A DNA stretch of 64,000 bases, taken from positions 12,937,321 through 13,001,320 of the forward strand of contig NC_057792.1 of NCBI RefSeq assembly GCF_014905175.1, in the 5' to 3' direction. Of the stretch, positions 10,944 through 22,165 are shown one piece after another. The translations under genes were made by a program, and so were the position numbers. The stretch comes from Aphidius gifuensis. Its lineage: Eukaryota; Arthropoda; Insecta; Hymenoptera; Braconidae. The notes below the pieces were generated by a model, which made no database searches, was not told the DNA's origin, and worked only from the letters and a program-made list of their open reading frames with translations. Within the stretch, counting starts at the first letter, position 1. Each line of letters opens with the position of its first letter.

Positions 10944-11669
10944 CTACTGCTTATTATTCAAGCCAAATCTTGTGTAAGCTTTTTTAATTTGAAGTGATAG
11001 AAGTGAATAGTTGGTACCATTAATATAAGAAAAGTTGGAAGATTTGTTGAACTCATCAGCTGCACCAGTTGAGCAAATGTGGTTTAGTATTATATTCATT
11101 GTCTTACCAACATTAACTGTGTTTAAGTTATCATCATGAGCAGTTTCTGGAAGACCATATATTATTTTGTTAGATTGTCCGGTAATTCTTTCATGAATTT
11201 CATGTTGTATATCAATATCTGATGATGCCAATGGGTCATGACAAATGTTGTTGGCTTGTTTCAAGGCATCCAAGGCTGTTTTATTGGCAGTAGTGACTTC
11301 ATTGGATATCGATAGTATTTTCTCATCGATTATTTTGATTTTTTCACTATCATCACGAACAACATTACTCAGTGTGTCAATTCTGTCAATAATATCGTTC
11401 TGAAGTGCCGTAATTTTGTCATCAATGATTTGATTCGGTTTTATCTCTATTTTAGTTTCAAGGTCTTTTTGAAGAGAAGTAATTTTTTTACTCATTTTAG
11501 CTTCAAGTTTATCAACTGTTTTGTTTATCTTATCAGAGTTTTTCTTCAGTTCTTCTCGTAGATTGACCAATGTTAGTGGTTTAGGTGGTCTACCCATTTT
11601 GCCTGTACTACTTGCATTTGAATGCTGCTCATAATCCAAGATGATCGTATTTGCATCACTTTCACTCAT
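10944..11669 (-). CDS. LINE ORF1 protein (coiled-coil), 241 aa
   Basis: An open frame begins MSESDANTIILDYEQHSNAS. It has a basic MGRPPKPL patch near residues 25-32, then a long heptad-like stretch (about residues 35-135, rich in K/E/D/I with INKTVDKLEAKMSKKITSLQ) typical of coiled-coil ORF1 proteins of insect non-LTR retrotransposons. The more globular C-terminal part ends in YTRFGLNNKQ and is probably truncated where the MITE and later sequence begin. Such ORF1 proteins trimerise and bind RNA as chaperones. Same strand and order as the ORF2 relic below 10,215. Confidence 0.65.
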   Translation of the reverse strand: MSESDANTIILDYEQHSNASSTGKMGRPPKPLTLVNLREELKKNSDKINKTVDKLEAKMSKKITSLQKDLETKIEIKPNQIIDDKITALQNDIIDRIDTLSNVVRDDSEKIKIIDEKILSISNEVTTANKTALDALKQANNICHDPLASSDIDIQHEIHERITGQSNKIIYGLPETAHDDNLNTVNVGKTMNIILNHICSTGAADEFNKSSNFSYINGTNYSLLSLQIKKAYTRFGLNNKQ

Positions 11670-12133
11670 TTTGTATTTATGTTATATAATTGCTCCAATT
11701 TGATTGTTAACAAATTTAGTTAATCACTGTTACCTAATTGTTGATTAACCATGTGGCTAAACATTAATATTTAAGGTTAAGTTATGAAGATGTCGAGTTT
11801 ATTGAATTTATAGTGTTTATGTTGGTATTTATTTAGAACCACACATTAAATTGTTCAACTATTCTTATTATTGATCTGACTTGTGTTAATTACTCATTAA
11901 TTCAATTCTTTATTATTAAATATAGTATTTCTATTTCTGATTCGATAATTTATATGTTGTGCACCCAAGCATGCGTTACATTTTAATATTAACAATAGTT
12001 TCAATATAATTTCATCTTACGAAATTTTTTTAAAATCCAGTACCAGGTAACTTGTGATAATATATTATGATGTGTTTGATAACTTATGGATATAAAAAAA
12101 AAAAAATGTTTGTGTTAGCAGTACGTCCGAGGG
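11670..12133. other. no gene seen; probable LINE 5' flank
   Basis: AT-rich DNA upstream of the LINE ORF1 start on the minus strand. No recognisable structure. Confidence 0.35.
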
Positions 12134-13266
12134 AAGTGAAACTTCTTTCGCAGTCTATCGAAATCTTTTATTATGTGGATGGATATAGGGCCGGGTTTTT
12201 CAATTAAGAAGGTTATGCAGTTATCACTCTTTTTTTTTTAAATATAATGAGAAAGTTCTGAAATTTTGTACACAGTTAGATCTTTTTATTCTGAACACAA
12301 CAGTTTAATCATTTTCTTATGTTGATCGGTTGAATTTTTTTGTAATTAATAATTGAAATTATTATTTAACATTTGCTCTTATGGAGATTTTGACCATTTT
12401 TTCCAGATAGAAAAAATAATGAAAAAGTCTTGAAAAAAATCACACATATACTAGAAACCGAGTTTTATTAATTGCGCGATAAATTTTCATATGTTGATCG
12501 GTCAATTAATGAGTAATTAATTTTAAACTTTACGAAAATTGGATGTGGCAACGTACGGAGTGTTCAAACACACACACATGCCCGCAGGCCCATATATTGT
12601 ATACGGGGCGCAGGCGCCTTTCACTTTATTTTTTTACAGTGTAATAATTCCAATAATATTAAAATTCAATCAATTAATAATGATAATAATAATATTAATA
12701 ATCATAATAATATTAATAAAAATATTGACAATATTATAAAATTATAATATTATTAAAAGTACTATTAAAATTATTTTATTATAATAGTTATTATTAATAT
12801 ATTGAATACCATTAATATTATTGAAATTATTATTGTTCAGACTATTAATATATATTAATAATGATAATATCAATAATTTCAATGATATTAACGATCGATA
12901 ACAATAATATTGATATTTATAATAATATTCATAATAATAATATCAATCTTAATAATATTTTTTTCAATAATAATATTATGATTATTCTGATGATTATTAT
13001 TATAAATATTATATCGATCGGCTGGGCAAATGAATAGGCAAACGCACATACACACACATTCATTCCAAGCACATCATCTTTCTCTCACTCACTAATGCTC
13101 CTCCCACTCCTACTCTCTCTACTATACTATACTGACAAATGCTTGGTCGTACGCTCAAGCGTTCGTATAGCCCGCGCGGTTGTACACCCGAACAGTCGTA
13201 CACCCGAGCGTCACTCGGCTGACACACATTTTTTACTCTACAACCCTTCGAAAAGAAGTTTCACTT
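12134..13266. mobile_element. non-autonomous element with AAGTGAAACTTCTT inverted ends
   Basis: The left end reads AAGTGAAACTTCTTTCG (12,134-12,150). The right end (13,249-13,266) is its reverse complement with one extra base. Inside are a GC-richer segment (12,540-12,620), an AT-only tract dominated by AAT/ATT (about 12,650-13,010) and a stretch with CACACAC and CGTACGCTC-like words. The same end motif and order (end, CGCTCG words, AAT/ATT tract) recur at 51,829-52,745 in opposite orientation, which supports a family. No transposase seen. Target duplication not evident. Confidence 0.5.
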
Positions 13267-13957
13267 AAAAAAAAATTAATATTAGTTTTTTGAAAAGCAA
13301 TTGTAATTAAAATTATTTATTTTATTATTCAATTTTCATTTTTGTTTTGTGAATAAAAAAAAAACGAGAGTAAGATATATATTATAACATATTAATGTGA
13401 AAAAAAAAAAAAAATGATCAGGAATCGAAGTATATACGTATATAAAATATAAAAATAAACTTACCACTCAAGTTTTTCGGTTTCTATAATTCTAGTATAA
13501 TACTAGTTATTAATAAATATCAATATATAAATAAGATTATTTTTTTTAATGTTTATGTTATAAAACAAATTACTATCATTTTTATTATTTACTTTAACGT
13601 TTGAACAATGTCATTTTTATCTGGCGACCACAGACACGTGTCTACTGTTGCTGATACGCACAGAACAACTAAAATGTAGAATCAAAGGGAATTGAAAAAT
13701 TTTGTCAAATTATTAGTGGTTTTCAATTCCACCTCCGTGACTTCTAAATGAAGCAGCCATTTTGTGTACGTTTGTCCAAATTTGAAATTTTTTTGATTTT
13801 CATTTATTTATCAAGACCATAAGCTTATTGAAGGCTAATTAGATGGTCACATAATTACATGGTATAAAGAAAAGATTTGGTGTCTTACAAAGGTATACAT
13901 CAAAATAGCATATTATGTACATAGCCGATAATAATTTTGTTTGGTATATTAAATAAA
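13267..13957. other. no gene seen
   Basis: AT-rich DNA with A and T runs. Nothing recognisable. Confidence 0.35.
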
Positions 13958-14508
13958 TCAGCTGTAGTACAGCACAACAGATATACTACATTCTATTATT
14001 TGAGACGAATTTGTTGAGTTTGATGTATCAATGCTTACTATCTTTTTTTTTATCAAATTATTGTCTGTTGTATTTTTTTCTAACTTGTGCTCTCTAGTGA
14101 TTGATTGATGTGAAACAATTTTTGCAAGATCAGTATTCATTTTAATACACATAGTTTTAATATAAGTAGCTGCTGTGTTAAATTCAGCACGTAATAAAGC
14201 AATTGTACTATCCAATTTAGTGTTCATATCAGTGATTTTATTATCAAACTCAGTCTGGCATTTATTAATGTCAAATTGTAATAATGATTCGGTAGAGCCA
14301 AAGTTAGATCCAGCTAATGACGTTTGAGGACTCTTTTGACAGCAGGTGTTTTATCCTTGTTATACGATAAGGATGCACACGATGGATGAAATGAGGCATT
14401 ACAGTTTGAGTTTAGGCAATTAATACGTTCCACAACAAGTTTTCTATTGCATCTAGCACACGTTGTAATAGGTCCAAGCAAGTCACTGGATTGAGGTTGT
14501 GAATACAT
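13958..14508 (-). pseudogene. LINE ORF1 relic with a PHD-like zinc-binding N-terminus
   Basis: From 14,508 the minus strand encodes CARCNRKLVVERINCLNSNC then NASFHPSCASL, a C2-C2-HxxC arrangement like the PHD-type fingers at the N-terminus of some insect LINE ORF1 proteins. After a stop at about 14,314 a second frame (14,227-13,958) gives a helical stretch (MNTKLDSTIALLRAEFNTAA) expected of the coiled coil. The rest of the element is missing. It is a different LINE lineage from the one at 9-11.7 kb. Confidence 0.55.
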
Positions 14509-14529
14509 CTTTGTAATTTAATTGTTATG

Positions 14530-15970
14530 TAAACAATGGAAGTTGTGACAGATGTAGATAAAGTAGAAGATTTATATAATTTTATGCAGTGGTGGCATTA
14601 TCTCGTGTTATTCATAATCAATATTATTAGGTAATATAATAGAAAAAATTATCCAATTAGTTTGTTTTATGATGAAATTAATTTTACAATAAATTCCATA
14701 TACTGTAGCACTATTGATCACAACACTGAGTAGATTATATAACATAGGACTTTATATGTTTAATTTAATTTATTTTCACTTAGTCTTCAACATGTAGTAT
14801 GAACTAATGCATACTGTGGAAAGCACATGTTCTTTTATAGGTTAGCAAGATTAGAACCGACAAATGTAGAGTCAATGTTATTGTAACTGTATGATTAATG
14901 ATAAATTGATAACAATAACTTTTTACGCTATTGTTATGTCAAGAATATGCTCCTTGGACCTTGAACATAAGCAAATTATTGGTTGAATTATTATATTAAA
15001 AATATAATAACTCGACCATCGTATCTGGATATGCTCCCTGATACTACTATATTCAAAGTAAACTTGTTAATTCCAGATTATGCACCTGGAATTAATTTAT
15101 TACTGCTTCGTTTTGATCCAGTCCTTTTCAGGTAAAGATCGGGTGAAGCTCGTACATTTATATAACTGTAGGGTTGTAGTTAAATAAAATATACCAATGC
15201 ATGTAACTTAAAATTATATTTATTGTTGAAAACCAAAATAAAGTAAATGAAATTATTACTATGATCATTCAATATATGATCTTACATTAATCGAAATGTG
15301 TAGAAAAGATGAAGATTATTAATAATAAATTATTCTTACGTTGTTGATATACGAGCGGTACGAATTGGTTGGCGTGAATTTGTAAGTCAATTGATTCTTA
15401 CTATTATTTTAGAATGCTATTTGATTTCTGTAGAAAACAACGATCTGAGGTCTGGACAAGACTAATTAATTAACACAAAAGAACCAGATTATATAGTCTC
15501 CCATCTCTCATTTCGGATTCTAATTTATTGATTTTTATTACCCAAAAATTCTCGAGACAACAATTATATATATAAAATTCTTAGAACAGCTATAAAGTAA
15601 ATTCAAAGAAATATACAATGATATCCGGATCCAATATATCATGAGTAAACTGACATTAGAATTTCAGTTTTACGACTTTTTTATGGGCGTCAAACTATCT
15701 GGATTCTCAGTAATTTAAATTGTATTGTATTGTCTAGTTGATCTTAAAGGTCGAGGACATCCATCGATGACTTCACCTTCGCGACGATAATAGAATTAAT
15801 GCACGGCAGTTGCGTACGTGACCCAGGGGGAACACTAAACCGGTTCCTCTATCGGTATTGACACTTGACCTAATGTTTACGTATACCAACATGTTAAAAT
15901 TTATACTTATATATTTATTTTCATATTATATACTTAATTGATATAAAAAATTTTGTAAAGTTATAACACT
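14530..15970. other. no gene assigned
   Basis: About 1.4 kb of AT-rich DNA with somewhat higher complexity than its neighbours. I found no coherent open frame, terminal repeats or RNA gene. Confidence 0.3.
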
Positions 15971-15975
15971 ATTAA

Positions 15976-17089
15976 GGTACAACCAGGAAAAATTAAAAAT
16001 AATGACGATTTCACGAATTTTATAGAGTAGATGATTGAAATAACGATACAACTTTTTCTTTAAGGGAGAACGGTACGTATCATATCAACCAAAAGTTTTG
16101 TCCCTGAGCTCTATTTTTTGCCTGTACCAAAACCAGTCGCTGACGTCAAAACTTTTGATTTTTTTTACCCACACAATTAAAAAAAAATTCACACCTACAC
16201 AACAAGAGAGATTTGGCAACGCTTGATCTAAGTAGGCACGCGTTTTAGAGACGCAGTCGATAATATACCATCAAATTTATAACACGAATCCAATGCATAG
16301 TTGCCATATTTTTGTTGACAAGAAAAAAAAAATGATAAAATTAGCGTTTTTTTTTTTTTCATTGCTATTTTTTATAAACAATAAGATAGTAACTGACAAA
16401 ACTAAAACTGTCAATCTGTTCTAAATAATTTCATTTACTTATATTCACAAAAAAACATTATACAAAATAATTCCGGTCTATATTTTTTTTTGCAATAACT
16501 ACTGTTTTGGAGGGTCATTTTTTCATTACTCCATAAGAGCCCATGTTAAATTTTTTTTTTTATAAACATTATAACTCTTAAACTAAGTCTGTAAGAAACG
16601 TAGAAATTTGTTTTAATAGATTCATCGTAATTTTAACTATCTAAAAACACAATAAAAAAAGGAGTTTATAATTTCCTTCAATGGGGGCCGTTCTCCCTTA
16701 ATCAGATTTTTGGTTATAAGATGTTTTTTTGATTAATTAACTGTTAAAGACGGTCTTTTTTTGAGGTTAAACATAGGCTCTTATGGAAAATGATGTTCGG
16801 CTTTTCATAATACCCCATTGAAATACTTGAAAAAATAATGCCATATTTACCAAAAACTAAAGGATAAAACTAGAAAAAAAGACCAAAAATCATCACCCAA
16901 ATTTAGTATAGGTTTTAATATTCAATTTTAATTGATAGAGGATAATAAATTTTTGTCTTTGTCTAAATACTTGAGTGGAAGTGAGAAACAGTATTCTCTT
17001 TCTAATCTCTCGTCCTTTTCGCACTCATGAATATATAATGTTTTTAGCAAACATCCGCCAGATGTCTCTCATTTTGCCCTGGTTGTACC
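15976..17089. mobile_element. TTAA-flanked element (outer) with GGTACAACCAGG ends
   Basis: GGTACAACCAGG at 15,976-15,987 is matched by its exact complement CCTGGTTGTACC at 17,078-17,089. TTAA flanks both sides (15,972-15,975 and 17,090-17,093). A TTAA target with short TIRs is the pattern of piggyBac-type elements, although classic piggyBac ends start with CCC. No transposase frame is visible, so it would be non-autonomous. It contains a second TTAA element at 16,064-16,697. Confidence 0.65.
16064..16697. mobile_element. TTAA-flanked element (inner) with GGGAGAACGG ends
   Basis: GGGAGAACGG (16,064-16,073) and CCGTTCTCCC (16,688-16,697) are exact inverted repeats, with TTAA immediately outside on both sides (16,060-16,063 and 16,698-16,701). 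It is 634 bp, without coding capacity, inserted inside the outer TTAA element and therefore younger. Confidence 0.65.
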
Positions 17090-17099
17090 TTAATATGAA

Positions 17100-17680
17100 C
17101 TTTGTTTATACTTTAGTTTAATATAACAATTATTTAATTTAGGGGTAAAAGACAACTAAATTTTTGATACCTTTCTAATGCGCTGCCTAGCGGGAAAAAA
17201 ATGTGAAATCATTAAATTTTTATTTAATACTTCGAAAATAATTTTTACTTTGAATATTCATTCGATTTGTAATTATTATGTTTTTTTAAAAATATTATTA
17301 ATTTTTTAAATTCGTAATGAAAGTTGAGTTAAAAAATAAATTACACTTTTTAATTTAATTTAATTCAAAAATTATAAGATAATTAAATATAATTGATGAA
17401 CATAATTATTTCCAGATGAGAGGTATGCCATTACCCAGAAGACAATAATTCAATAATTTTTTGATTTTATTCTTATAACATAAATTTATTTTAATAATAA
17501 TCATGACTTAAGGTTGCTTATAAATAATTCAATCGTCACTTAATTTTTTTTTTTTTTTTTTAGCTTATTTTTCAAATGAAATAAATATCTATACTCTTAA
17601 TTTTTTTCAATTTTTCCTGACGTTGTTTTTTTGAGATAATTAATGTTAAAGTTGACAACTTTTATACGCGAGGATAGGAC
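17100..17680. other. no gene seen
   Basis: AT-rich stretch with T homopolymers between the TTAA elements and Polinton relic B. Confidence 0.35.
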
Positions 17681-17689
17681 TATAAGTTG

Positions 17690-18770
17690 ATATACATATC
17701 AATAAAATAATACATGATATTAAACTCATGTCTCTTACACGAGATGAAGAATTACGATTTTTGAATGCTAAAAATGTCATATTTGTGATAAAAATTTTAC
17801 GAAAAATGACGTTAAGGTACGTGATCATTCTCATCAGACCTCAGAGTACCGAGGTGTCATGCATCAAATATGAAGTATAAATTACCAAGAATCATGTATC
17901 ATCCCTGTAGTATTTCATGATCTCGCAGGCTATGATGCACATTACATCATCAAAAAATTGAAAAACCAGTTCGAAGGTAGAATTGATATACTTGAAATCA
18001 ATAAAGAAAGATATATTCCATTTACATAACGTGTCAAGGGTACCAGAATAAGATTGAGATTCATCGATTCATATAGATTTATGGCAAGTTCCATAGATTT
18101 ATTATCGAATAATCTAGATGATAATAAAAGAATAATAATAAAAAGTCTATGTAAAAATGATGATAAATTCAATTCAATTTCGAAGAAAGGAGTATTTCCA
18201 TATGATTATCTTGATAAATAGGAAAAATTTGATGATACAACACTTCAATCAAAATGACAATTTTATTGAAAATTAAATGATTCTGCTGTTCACCACATAT
18301 TTAGTCATAATCCTTATGATTTAATCCGTAATCATCCTAATGAATTTGATACATCTGATTATCCAGAAAATAATCAATAGGGACTCCCATTAAAAAAAAA
18401 AAGTTATTGGTATCATGAAAGATAAGAACAACGGAAAAATAATGAAAGAATTCATTGGTTTACGAAGTAAATTATACTCTTATGTCAAAAAAGATGAGAA
18501 TAATTCATTAAAAAAAGTAATAATATGAGAGCAAAGGGTGTCATAAAATTAACTGTAAGACAAATAACTTCTGATGATTATAAGAATTGTTTAATTAATC
18601 ATGTTATTTTTAAAAAGTCACAAAGTATCATAAGATCTCATAAACAACTAGAACAATTGAAAAAATAGCTCTAAGTTGGGAAAATGATAAACGTTAGTTA
18701 ATTAATGGTTAAACTGACACTTTGCCTTGGGGCTATATACCTGTTGAACGAATGTGTTAGAGTAAAAGTA
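17690..18770 (+). pseudogene. protein-primed DNA polymerase B relic (relic B)
   Basis: Broken plus-strand frames match the PolB in the complete element: DHSHQTSEYRGV near 17,825-17,860 corresponds to the endonuclease VII-like insert, VFHDLAGYDAHYIIKKL near 17,910-17,970 to the exonuclease II region, and FEGRIDILEINKERYIPF near 17,970-18,030 follows. After a large deletion removing the polymerase motifs, NHPNEFDTSDYPENN (about 18,330-18,380), VIGIMKDKNNGKIMKEFIGL (about 18,405-18,465) and TDTLPWGYIPVE (about 18,715-18,750) represent the C-terminal part. Many stops and frameshifts; clearly dead. Confidence 0.75.
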
Positions 18771-18889
18771 TATATGAAAGAAAATATGTATATAATATAT
18801 AAAAATAAATATATAATAAAATAAAAATAATTGTTAGAAAATAAATACACATTGCTTTTTTTATTTATTAGTTTATTAATTATCTATTT

Positions 18890-19328
18890 ATTGATTATGA
18901 TTATTGTCAAATCCAAGATATTTTACATACATCTTATTCCCTCGTCTCTTTAGAACTTTTTCAATCAAATAAATGCCAGAATGTCGAACTTTTTGAAGTT
19001 CTTCAGTATAAAAGCTTCCTTGTATTGGATTTCCTTTATAGTCTTTAAGCTTATATGTTACAGGAGATGTTTTATTAATTTTAGTAATTATGAATATTTC
19101 GTTTTTTCAATTTGGTTTTTATCCTTTATCGAAGACATGCTTATATTTATTAATTTTTTCATGTTGATTCAATTTGAATTTGATTTTAACATGACAATGA
19201 TTTAAACTTCTAAATACAGTTTGTTTTAATATTTCTATATATTTACTAACAACTTCAACTCGTTTCATTTTAATTGTGCGATGTTTTGTATTATCATATT
19301 TTTTAATTAATTCTGGCAGCAATTTCAA
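18890..19328 (-). pseudogene. Polinton integrase C-terminal relic with chromodomain (relic B)
   Basis: On the minus strand, YDNTKHRTIKMKRVEVVSKY near 19,260-19,300 matches the YNNTKHRTIKMKPLDV segment of the complete integrase. After a frame change, SPVTYKLKDYKGNPIQGSFY (about 19,000-19,060) and a chromodomain-like end (IYLIEKVLKRRGNKMYVKYL, about 18,920-18,980) follow. The catalytic core is missing. It is convergent with the PolB relic, as integrase and PolB are in the complete element. Confidence 0.7.
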
Positions 19329-19369
19329 CTATTTATAATTTCCTTGCATGCTAAATTAAACTATTTTTT

Positions 19370-19643
19370 GGCCTAGCGGGCGGGAATTGCCCGTTTGTCG
19401 CCCTCAATTTGTGGTGAAAAGCATATCCTTGTCGCCCTACACATTGCAGCAGTCCAATTCACAGGGCAAATTTTTTACAATTTAGGGCTTTTTTTGCCGG
19501 TGATGGCGCTTGTAAAATTTTTTTTATATAGATTTCATATACAAAAGCTCCACAAGCGCCGCCAGTGGAGGAAAAAAGCCCTAAATTGTTATGCCCTGTG
19601 AATTGGACTGCAGGCAACAAACGGGTGTATCCCGCCCGCCCGG
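19370..19643. mobile_element. GC-rich foldback MITE
   Basis: The two halves are inverted copies: GGCCTAGCGGGCGGG...CCCGTTTGT on the left, ACAAACGGG...CCCGCCCGCCCGGCT on the right. Matching inner blocks (AGTCCAATTCACAGGGCA / TGCCCTGTGAATTGGACTGC, and AATTTAGGGCTTTTTT with its complement) surround a short centre near 19,505-19,545. It is inserted between the integrase and capsid relics. Confidence 0.75.
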
Positions 19644-19911
19644 CTAAAGCATAGTATGAGTTACGCGGGCGCTATGTGAGTGATCGCCTTTGGCCGCCCT
19701 CGTCTACGTTTCCCGTCGACTCTGCATCATCTGTGTGTGTGCTTCGTGCAGGTGACAATCACTTACATTGCGCCCTCGATACACAATATACTATTATCTG
19801 GTGACTTTATAAATAATAATTCCATTTATCCTAGTGTTATTTTTTTATGATGTATCAAAAATATTTAATTTATTATCATTAAAGGTTATTTTTGCATTGC
19901 CGATTTTGTAA

Positions 19912-20055
19912 TCCGAGACTGGTGCTGTAGATGTACGTTTAGAATTTGAATCGAAAGAACACTTCTCTCAAGGAACATCAGCATATTGCTTAATTTTACA
20001 TGATAAAATAATTGAATATAGACCAATGAGTAGAATAGTACATAAAGTAACATAA
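19912..20055 (+). pseudogene. major capsid protein C-terminal fragment (relic B)
   Basis: 48 codons ending in a stop encode VDVRLEFESKEHFSQGTSAY and then CLILHDKIIEYRPMS. This closely parallels the last residues of the capsid protein at 27,734-28,969 (VDIRLEFESFEQFPAETSAY, CLILHDRIVEYNPIS). The upstream part of the gene is not recognisable. Confidence 0.75.
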
Positions 20056-20269
20056 ATTAATTGTAACTAATGATTTCAATTAAATAAAAAACAATTTAAA
20101 ATAATTTGATTTCAGTGTATTCATTTATTTAATTTATTTAATTTATTTATTCACATTTCCTCATCATCATTGAAATCATGTAGATTATATGTACTATCAT
20201 CTAATATTACATCTTGATTATTTTAACCATCGAGAACGATGGTTAGTGTTCTTTTCTTGACAGCAATTC

Positions 20270-20485
20270 TTAACTCTTTAAATTCTTTATTATCTTGATT
20301 GTAGCAAATATTTTTGGTAGATATGCATAGATTTTATTGTCGATTCTAACTGTTAGCGCTGGACCATACTTTGATGTTGGAAATCTCGCTGCTTTAGTAA
20401 TTATATAAACTACTTTCCTCTTCAAATCTTTCAATGATTTGCATTGGTTAGCTTTTTGAAGTTTTTTTGCTTTCGCAAAACCCAT
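20270..20485 (-). CDS. small Polinton-associated protein, possibly ssDNA-binding (relic B copy)
   Basis: 71 codons from ATG at 20,485 encode MGFAKAKKLQKANQ, then KVVYIITKAARFPTSKYGPA and LTVRIDNKIYAYLPKIF. The KYGPxLxxRxxNxxxxxLPK pattern is shared with the plus-strand gene at 40,328-40,660 in the complete element. The beta-rich layout around KYG...LPKR suggests a small OB-like nucleic-acid-binding fold, but this is inference. A 5'UTR intron (20,495-20,594) lies in front, as in the other copy. The C-terminal part is shorter (stop after KIIKNLKS), so it may be truncated. Confidence 0.55.
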   Translation of the reverse strand: MGFAKAKKLQKANQCKSLKDLKRKVVYIITKAARFPTSKYGPALTVRIDNKIYAYLPKIFATIKIIKNLKS

Positions 20486-20494
20486 TTTTAATAT

Positions 20495-20594
20495 CTGTAA
20501 ATGGAAAAGTTATTTTTCAGTTACCAAAATAATCGAGAAACATCGATAATATCAATAACTTAATATAAGTTTATAAATATATGATAAAACTTAC
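20495..20594 (-). other. candidate 5'UTR intron of the relic B small gene
   Basis: On the minus strand the donor is CAA|GTAAGTTTT and the acceptor CCATTTACAG|ATATT, 9 bases before the ATG. The 100-bp length and position match the 106-bp 5'UTR intron at 40,219-40,324. A TATATAT (minus strand, about 20,672-20,678) lies upstream. Confidence 0.55.
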
Positions 20595-20736
20595 TTGTTG
20601 GTTTCTAAGACTGGGCGCACTACAGCTGATGGACTAAACGAAGAGTGATATTTAGTCTCTGTGCACGAGAATATATACTCAATCTCGAGTCCCCCACCAA
20701 CAAAAAAGTTCCCTTTCATCTTTCCACTAAAAGTTT

Positions 20737-20905
20737 TTAAGAGTGGGGGAACGTTGTGATTGGTTAACATTTTGTGGGAGAAGGAAAATCAGGTTATGCT
20801 TATCTCTACTATGAATTTTTTTAAGAGTGGGGGAACGTTGTGATTGGTTGATATTTTGTGGAAGAAGGAAAACCAGGTGATGCTTATCCCTACTAAAAAT
20901 TTTTT
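20737..20905. repeat. 84-bp tandem duplication upstream of the relic B small gene
   Basis: TTAAGAGTGGGGGAACGTTG starts at 20,737 and 20,821, with about 84 bp each and few differences. On the minus strand each unit contains AACCAATCAC, a CCAAT-box-like word. The array lies upstream of the TATA and intron of the minus-strand gene, so it could be promoter-proximal; this is inference. Confidence 0.6.
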
Positions 20906-21399
20906 GTTATCAGAAAATAGTTTTTACTTTCTATTATTCTAATCTTTTGATCTTTTAATCGCAAAATCTTCTTTATGGAATTTATAACAATAGATATGAA
21001 GAATATTTGTTCGAAAAAAGCTATTAATTCCTGTTTATATATATTTTATAATATTTTCTAAAATTGAATCTTTTAATCCTATGTTGTAAGATGATTCATC
21101 AATTTTTATAACAATGAAATCTAGACAGATTTTTTTTTCTATTTTCCCTGTTTAAACATGTTAAAACTTGTCGAAACTTGTTTCTATTATTTTATTATAC
21201 AAACTATATCTTTATTTATCTATTATTTTTTTTGATATCTTATATTCTAAGAAAGGAAGGAAGGATAATTTTAAAAAATTCACAACTTAAAAAAAATTTA
21301 GTTTTAGATCATTTATTCAATAATAGAGTTCAATTCCCCATTGTCAGTTCCTTCTTTACATTTTGAACAATCTTTTTCTAGTGCATAATAAGATATTGC

Positions 21400-22130
21400 A
21401 ACTTCATCTTCACAATAATTTTGTATTGGATGTTTTTTTCATCGTTTCAATTTTGAAATTGTTGGATTTGAACGTTGTTCTACAGATAATTTTTCCCAAT
21501 AGCCATCAGCTTTTCCCAATAGCCAATAATTTTCATCAATAGCCATCACTGAAAGTGCAGCAATATCTTTTTGTGTCAATTCAGTTATATTTTCAACTGC
21601 ACAAAAATGTGAAATGGATTTTTTTATGTTGGCTCTCGTTTAAAATGTTTCAATATACCAATATTTTTGTCTTTGTGCATTTTCTCATGCACATTTGTAA
21701 AAACTGCATAAAGGATGTGAATTCATATGTCGTATTGCTAGATGTTCTGTCTCTAATATTGTTGTATTTGAACAACCCAGTTCTTCCAAATTGAAAATTG
21801 TCATTAGATTTAAACGTAAAATAAATGTTAATCATTTTTTTCTATCTTCACCTTTGACAAATAAATAATTAAACTTTCCAACTAATTCTTGATTGGTTAT
21901 TGTTGATACGTTATTATATTGATCATGACCAGCTTCCCAAGATATCCCATGGTAATTTTTACACAATTATTCACAGTTTTTTTATATTCTTCAGTAAGAT
22001 GTGATTTTTCACAAGGTGGTTTGAATATTTTTATAGTTGGTGAAGATCTTGAATTTAGAGGTTGGATAACCAACTCTTTTACGACAAATGAGGTTCTTGA
22101 AATCCTTGAAAATCAATGAATGCTGACATT
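21400..22130 (-). pseudogene. DIQGF-family gene relic (relic B)
   Basis: Minus-strand fragments in changing frames match the two intact genes at 25,396 and 34,524: an FQGFQ phrase near 22,085-22,115, FKPPCEKSHLTEEYKK near 21,975-22,030, KFNYLFVKGEDRKK near 21,840-21,880, then NLEELGCSNTT near 21,760-21,795, HMNSHPLCSFYKCA near 21,700-21,740 and ADGYWEKLSVEQRSNPTISK near 21,440-21,500. Stops and frameshifts disable it. It marks the outer end of relic B, as the family member at 25,396 marks the left end of the complete element. Confidence 0.65.
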
Positions 22131-22141
22131 TTACCTTAATA

Positions 22142-22165
22142 TATATCAACTCAACTCAACTCAAC
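22142..22165. repeat. short CAACT microsatellite
   Basis: About four tandem copies of CAACT (CAACTCAACTCAACTCAACT) starting near 22,147. Low-complexity sequence without further context. Confidence 0.8.

Noticed and set aside
18981..19205. Plus-strand Phe/Leu-rich frame
   Set aside because: Antisense of the integrase C-terminal relic.
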